64,000 bases of DNA from Todiramphus chloris collaris (taxonomy: Eukaryota; Chordata; Aves; Coraciiformes; Alcedinidae): assembly GCA_025345505.1 (NCBI GenBank), contig JANVCC010000040.1, positions 8,083,655 through 8,147,654 on the forward strand, written 5' to 3'. The notes beneath the pieces are model-generated. The model was not told where the DNA came from. It searched no databases and saw only the letters and a program-made list of their open reading frames with translations. Shown here piece after piece: positions 60,157 through 64,000 of this stretch (its first letter is position 1; each line of letters starts with the position of its first letter). Both the position numbers and the translations under genes were made by a program.

Positions 60157-63100
60157 CAAAAATAAAGAAATATGTACTTGATGCTTGAGGAAGGATCCTG
60201 TCAGTAATGGGAGAAGTAGGTGCATATGCTGGGTAGGTACATAAAAAGTCTATTTCAGTAGTGGCATAAACTCAGCAAGAAGGCTTTGCTTCCTTACTGC
60301 CTTTGCTTCCTTACTTCATTCTCTTCAAAGCATCTGCAGTATCAGAGGTGTAATAACCTGTAAAAGTGACAGGCCGGCATCCAGGTCTACTCTGTGTTGT
60401 TACAAAATAGTCCTGAATGTTTGAGACTGGACTATGTTTGAACTGGTGTGTGTGTTGGTATGTGTAATTGGGGGGATAAGATCAAATATTCTTAAATATC
60501 TGCATAATAAAGTCCCTGGCTGTAGGTGGGCTGTCCCTGTGCAGGGCTTTGGGAGGGCACAGCAAGGTCTTACAACTAGGAGGAATTTGCTGACTTAGGA
60601 TCTCCGTGCACATGATAATCTGCTGAACCACCAAAGCTGAAGGAAAAAGCAGTCATCTAGGTTGTGATGAGGACTGTTGCAAAAAAAACCACTGAGACAT
60701 GTAAACCTCAAATTAAGATGGTTTATAAGCAGTTACCCCCAGGAAGCAATAGGTAGCGAGCAATCCAGCGAGTGAATAATTTTCTCTGATCAGAATGGTT
60801 TCCACTTTTCTTTTTCCTTTGAGCACCAAAAGGCCTTCAACTAATTCTGACTGGAGTTAAATGAATGCTTTAATTAATGTGTGTGTCTGTTGCTTAACCA
60901 TGAGGAAAATCACTTGGAAAAAGGTTTGGGGTTGTTTGGGAAAACTTTAAATGGCCTGAATAGTTTCAGCCTGAAAACATTCCTGTTTACATTAACACAG
61001 CTCCTATTTCCTCAACCCCCTGTTTCTTTTCTTTAGTAAGCAGCAGTACTGCAGAGGGAATTGGGGAACTTGGAAGTGGGTGACGGTGCAGGTCCTCTAC
61101 CCATTGGGACAAAACATAGCCCTGAATTTCTTGATGGAAGGGGTGATGATGTTGGAGCTGCATGAGAAATGTGCCACCAGGTCAGGCCTGCACCTGTCTG
61201 TCCTGGTGTGTTCATGGGACGGGTGGGAATGCACAGTGTAGCTTAGGACTTAGATTGATGCAATAAGCAGAAGTACTGCCAAGAAGTTAACACCTTGCTC
61301 CTAAAATGATGTTAGGATGCTTCATGCATCCAGCTGCAAAACAGGTGGAGTTGGTTTAGATGCATGAAAGTGCCTTTTATCATTGGGAAAATTTAGATGT
61401 GGTAAGTGTTCCCTCCTTCCCCAAAGGTCAGTTACTGTAAATTTTCGAAGCAAGTGACTCATCTAGACTTAAATAAAACCTCACATCCTCCTTGGAGCAG
61501 CTACTGCTGCTGCAGGAGCTCCCTCTGGTCACCAGTGTCTGCTGTCCTTTTTATTGTTGAGGCAATTGGGGTAACTTGGATATACACCCAGCTTTCTGCT
61601 GGAAACCCCTGAGCTCTGCCTGGCCCTTGGGGAAGGAGTTTACCCTGCCTTGTAAAAACATGTTTGAATGTAGATAATCAGCAAGTAGGCATCTTAAAGT
61701 TCTCCCACTACTTCCACTTTATGCATGAATACTGGGACTGGAGTAAGACAAAGCACTCGGGGAGTCTTCATTTTGCTTGCAAGCAGCAGAAACCACACTG
61801 GGGTCTTCATTCATAGGTGAGATCTCTTGATATGTTGCACTCAAACAGTAGGTAGCTGAGTTGCTGGCAGGCTGCAGTGACTTTTATCTGCTCCCCCATG
61901 GAGTTCTCTCTCAAACCAGAGAAGAAATGGACGTTTCAGATTTCATCGTGATTTTTCTGAATCAGTTGTGAAGACCATTGTTTGACTTGCTTGCAAAATT
62001 TACTTGCCATTGCAGGTAATTCTTAGTACTTTTGAATAAAGATTTGAGTTAAATCTTTGTTTGCAGCTTAACTCTTTTTCTTCCATCTCTATAATGTTGT
62101 TGAACAACAGGCATTTAAAATCTTTAGCAGAGGATGGTTTTCTGATCAGTACTTTTTTCCTGTTAGGAAAACAGGAAATCAACTGTTAAAAACATGGCTG
62201 AAATCACAGGTCTGTTTCCTCTGGAATAGCCCACTTTTATGATTAACACTGAACACATTTACAGTATGATATCAACTGGATCCCATTTGCAGAGAGAGTA
62301 CGTGTCTGTGTGTGGCTCACTTTCAGTGAGAAACTTTCCAGATGCATTTTTTTCCCTCGTCTGTTTGATATGCTAACATGGGAATGTTCAGTAGCACCTG
62401 GCCGTGGCCTTTCTGAAGTTAGAAAGCAGAGGTGATATCCCAGCATCACATGAGGCACTTAAATATCACTTGAGGTGAAGGGAAGGGGGAAAGGGAAAAT
62501 CCAAGTAAGTCCCATGAAATAACTTCTCCGTAAACTTTTTGATCTTGACTGGATGGACTGGGCTGCTGTTCATGAACCTAGACATGCAGATACACTCCAA
62601 GCTCACCGGGGTAATTCTGAACCCAAAGAAAAGACAACAGAGTCATTTTACCAGTTATTAAAGCCTTCAGTGTGATCAGTAATTGAAGTGAATCATCTTC
62701 AAGCTCCGGAATTTGTATGGAGAGCGTGGGTGTGTGTTTTGGGAGAGGCGAGATATGTGTGGTTATTATTCCTTTCTCTTGCAGCAGCCTTGCACATGTG
62801 GTGTTCTATGTAGCACCCAGAAACCTCAGTTATGGACTACTGCTATGTGTACCCTGGAAAGAAAGAGACCTGAGGGCTTGTAATACATTGGACTGTTATT
62901 GAAGCAAGTTAAAAAAGCTTGAGTAATAAAAGTATTTCTTGTTCTTTTTAGTATTTGGTTGTGTGATACAGCAATAGAGAAAGGACTTGACAAATTTGTT
63001 TGCAACATAAGCTGCAGGAGAGGATAAAGAAATCTGTCAGATGCACATCTGGTTGCCTCGCTTCTGATTGTCCTAAGTGTGTACACTTTAGTTCACAGTG

Positions 63101-64000
63101 TAATTATGTTTAAGAGCAATATGCTTAAGTGTACTTGGGTTTTTTGATCATCTGCCCCATTCTATTAGCCTGGGCAAATATTACGGGGAGGAAGTTTCTT
63201 TGGGTCTCATTTGGAAGGTGGTTACTGCAGCACTTGGCTGCCTCACTTTATCCCCAGCTGCGGGGCATCATCTGCTGCCCTGTACTGCCTTCTGGCCAGC
63301 TTGCTTTTGTTTTGTCCCTCACTTTGCACATCACACTTGTAATATCAAACTCCATTTTTAAAAGCTTGGGATTAGCCCAGTTTCTAGAAAGAAAGAATGG
63401 TGCCACAAGTGGAACTAAATGGAAAATGGATTCTTAACGTACATTGAGTACTGTTGTTATTTTCAGTCGTAGTCCCTCTCTGTCCTAGTTGTGCAAAGTG
63501 GTGAACCATGGGGTGAGTTGTGCTGTTCTTAATGCAAGACTTAGAAGACAATGGGAGATGCACAAAATACTTGCTTTTAACTTTTGCTTACAAGGTTTTG
63601 TATTCTATTTTATAGAGAGAACGGAAAAAGGTATTTTTGGCATCACACGATGTTCTTGCACATCTTACACATGATGTAAGGTGTGCCTTCTGTGATTTAA
63701 AGTGGACACAGGTAATTTTCAGTCATTTGAATTTCTTAAGACTGGTTGAAATGAGCTAAGTGAGCATCTTTTTTTTTTCAGACCCAAGGTGAAAATTGCA
63801 TCATCATGAAATGGCCTTTGTAAGCTATGACAGAGCTTTGCTGCTGTGCTGGTGGTATGGATTAATATATCAAATGTTAACTTGGGAGATCCCGGGGGAA
63901 CTAAACTGAAACTTCACAAATTGGCCATTCGCTTGAGGACATAAAATCAGCACTTGAAACAAGATTCTTCTGAAGCTATAGATACAGGCAGCTTGCTCTG

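Larger units (their letters stand above)
38480..64000 (+). other. COL23A1: COL23A1 intron 2 (5' part, more than 25 kb)
   Basis: No sequence encoding Gly-X-Y repeats with splice borders was found up to the window end, so I assign the rest of the window to intron 2. COL23A1 also has very long early introns in mammals. The intron contains an MRPL51-like/CR1 chimera at 50246-50545, a duplicated CTCF-like motif near 41124, low-complexity A/C-rich and AT-rich tracts, and many short open frames without recognisable similarity, including a 168-codon one at 56368-56874. Confidence 0.7.

Noticed and set aside
38480-64000. Search for COL23A1 exon 3 or other Gly-X-Y exons
   Set aside because: Short GGPP-like words occur, for example near 45650 and 50640, but none has several Gly-X-Y triplets between proper splice sites in the required phase.

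Overview
The window is nuclear DNA from an amniote, most likely a bird. Its genes are split by GT-AG introns, its promoters are CpG islands, interspersed repeats are sparse, and the recognisable ones are CR1 LINE 3' ends. Gene content and order fit an avian 5q35-type locus (chromosome 13 in chicken, from general knowledge). The species cannot be named from the sequence. A block of exactly 100 N at 17353-17452 marks an assembly gap.

Layout, all genes on the + strand. (1) 1-4567: the last four coding exons of RASGEF1C, the C-terminal part of its RasGEF catalytic domain. (2) About 4.6-16.6 kb: unique, AT-rich intergenic DNA with no supportable gene. (3) 16613-18441: a C-rich minisatellite with a basic unit near 24 bp, interrupted by the gap. 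It produces long spurious ORFs on both strands. (4) 18.7-30.9 kb: CLK4, complete. It has a CpG-island promoter, a probable non-coding exon 1, twelve coding exons giving a 477-residue LAMMER-family kinase, and a poly(A) signal at 30902. (5) 30.9-34.1 kb: intergenic, with a 363-bp CR1 fragment. (6) 34.06-64 kb: the 5' part of COL23A1 (transmembrane collagen XXIII): CpG island, exon 1 (cytoplasmic tail, membrane anchor, stalk), exon 2 (RXXR site, CxC motif, first base of the collagen domain), then more than 25 kb of intron 2. No further collagen exon was found.

The three genes do not form one pathway: RASGEF1C is a Ras-family exchange factor, CLK4 phosphorylates SR splicing factors, and COL23A1 is a cell-surface collagen. 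The main points for follow-up are four. First, an antisense MRPL51-like fragment in COL23A1 intron 2 is fused directly to a CR1 3' tail, the structure expected from CR1 reverse-transcriptase template switching. Second, CLK4 keeps the 91-nt exon 4 architecture, with a weak GTATAG donor, and skipping it gives a stop six codons into exon 5. Third, a G-quadruplex-prone minisatellite that is probably collapsed in assembly lies just upstream of the CLK4 promoter. Fourth, CTCF-like motifs lie in both CpG-island promoters.
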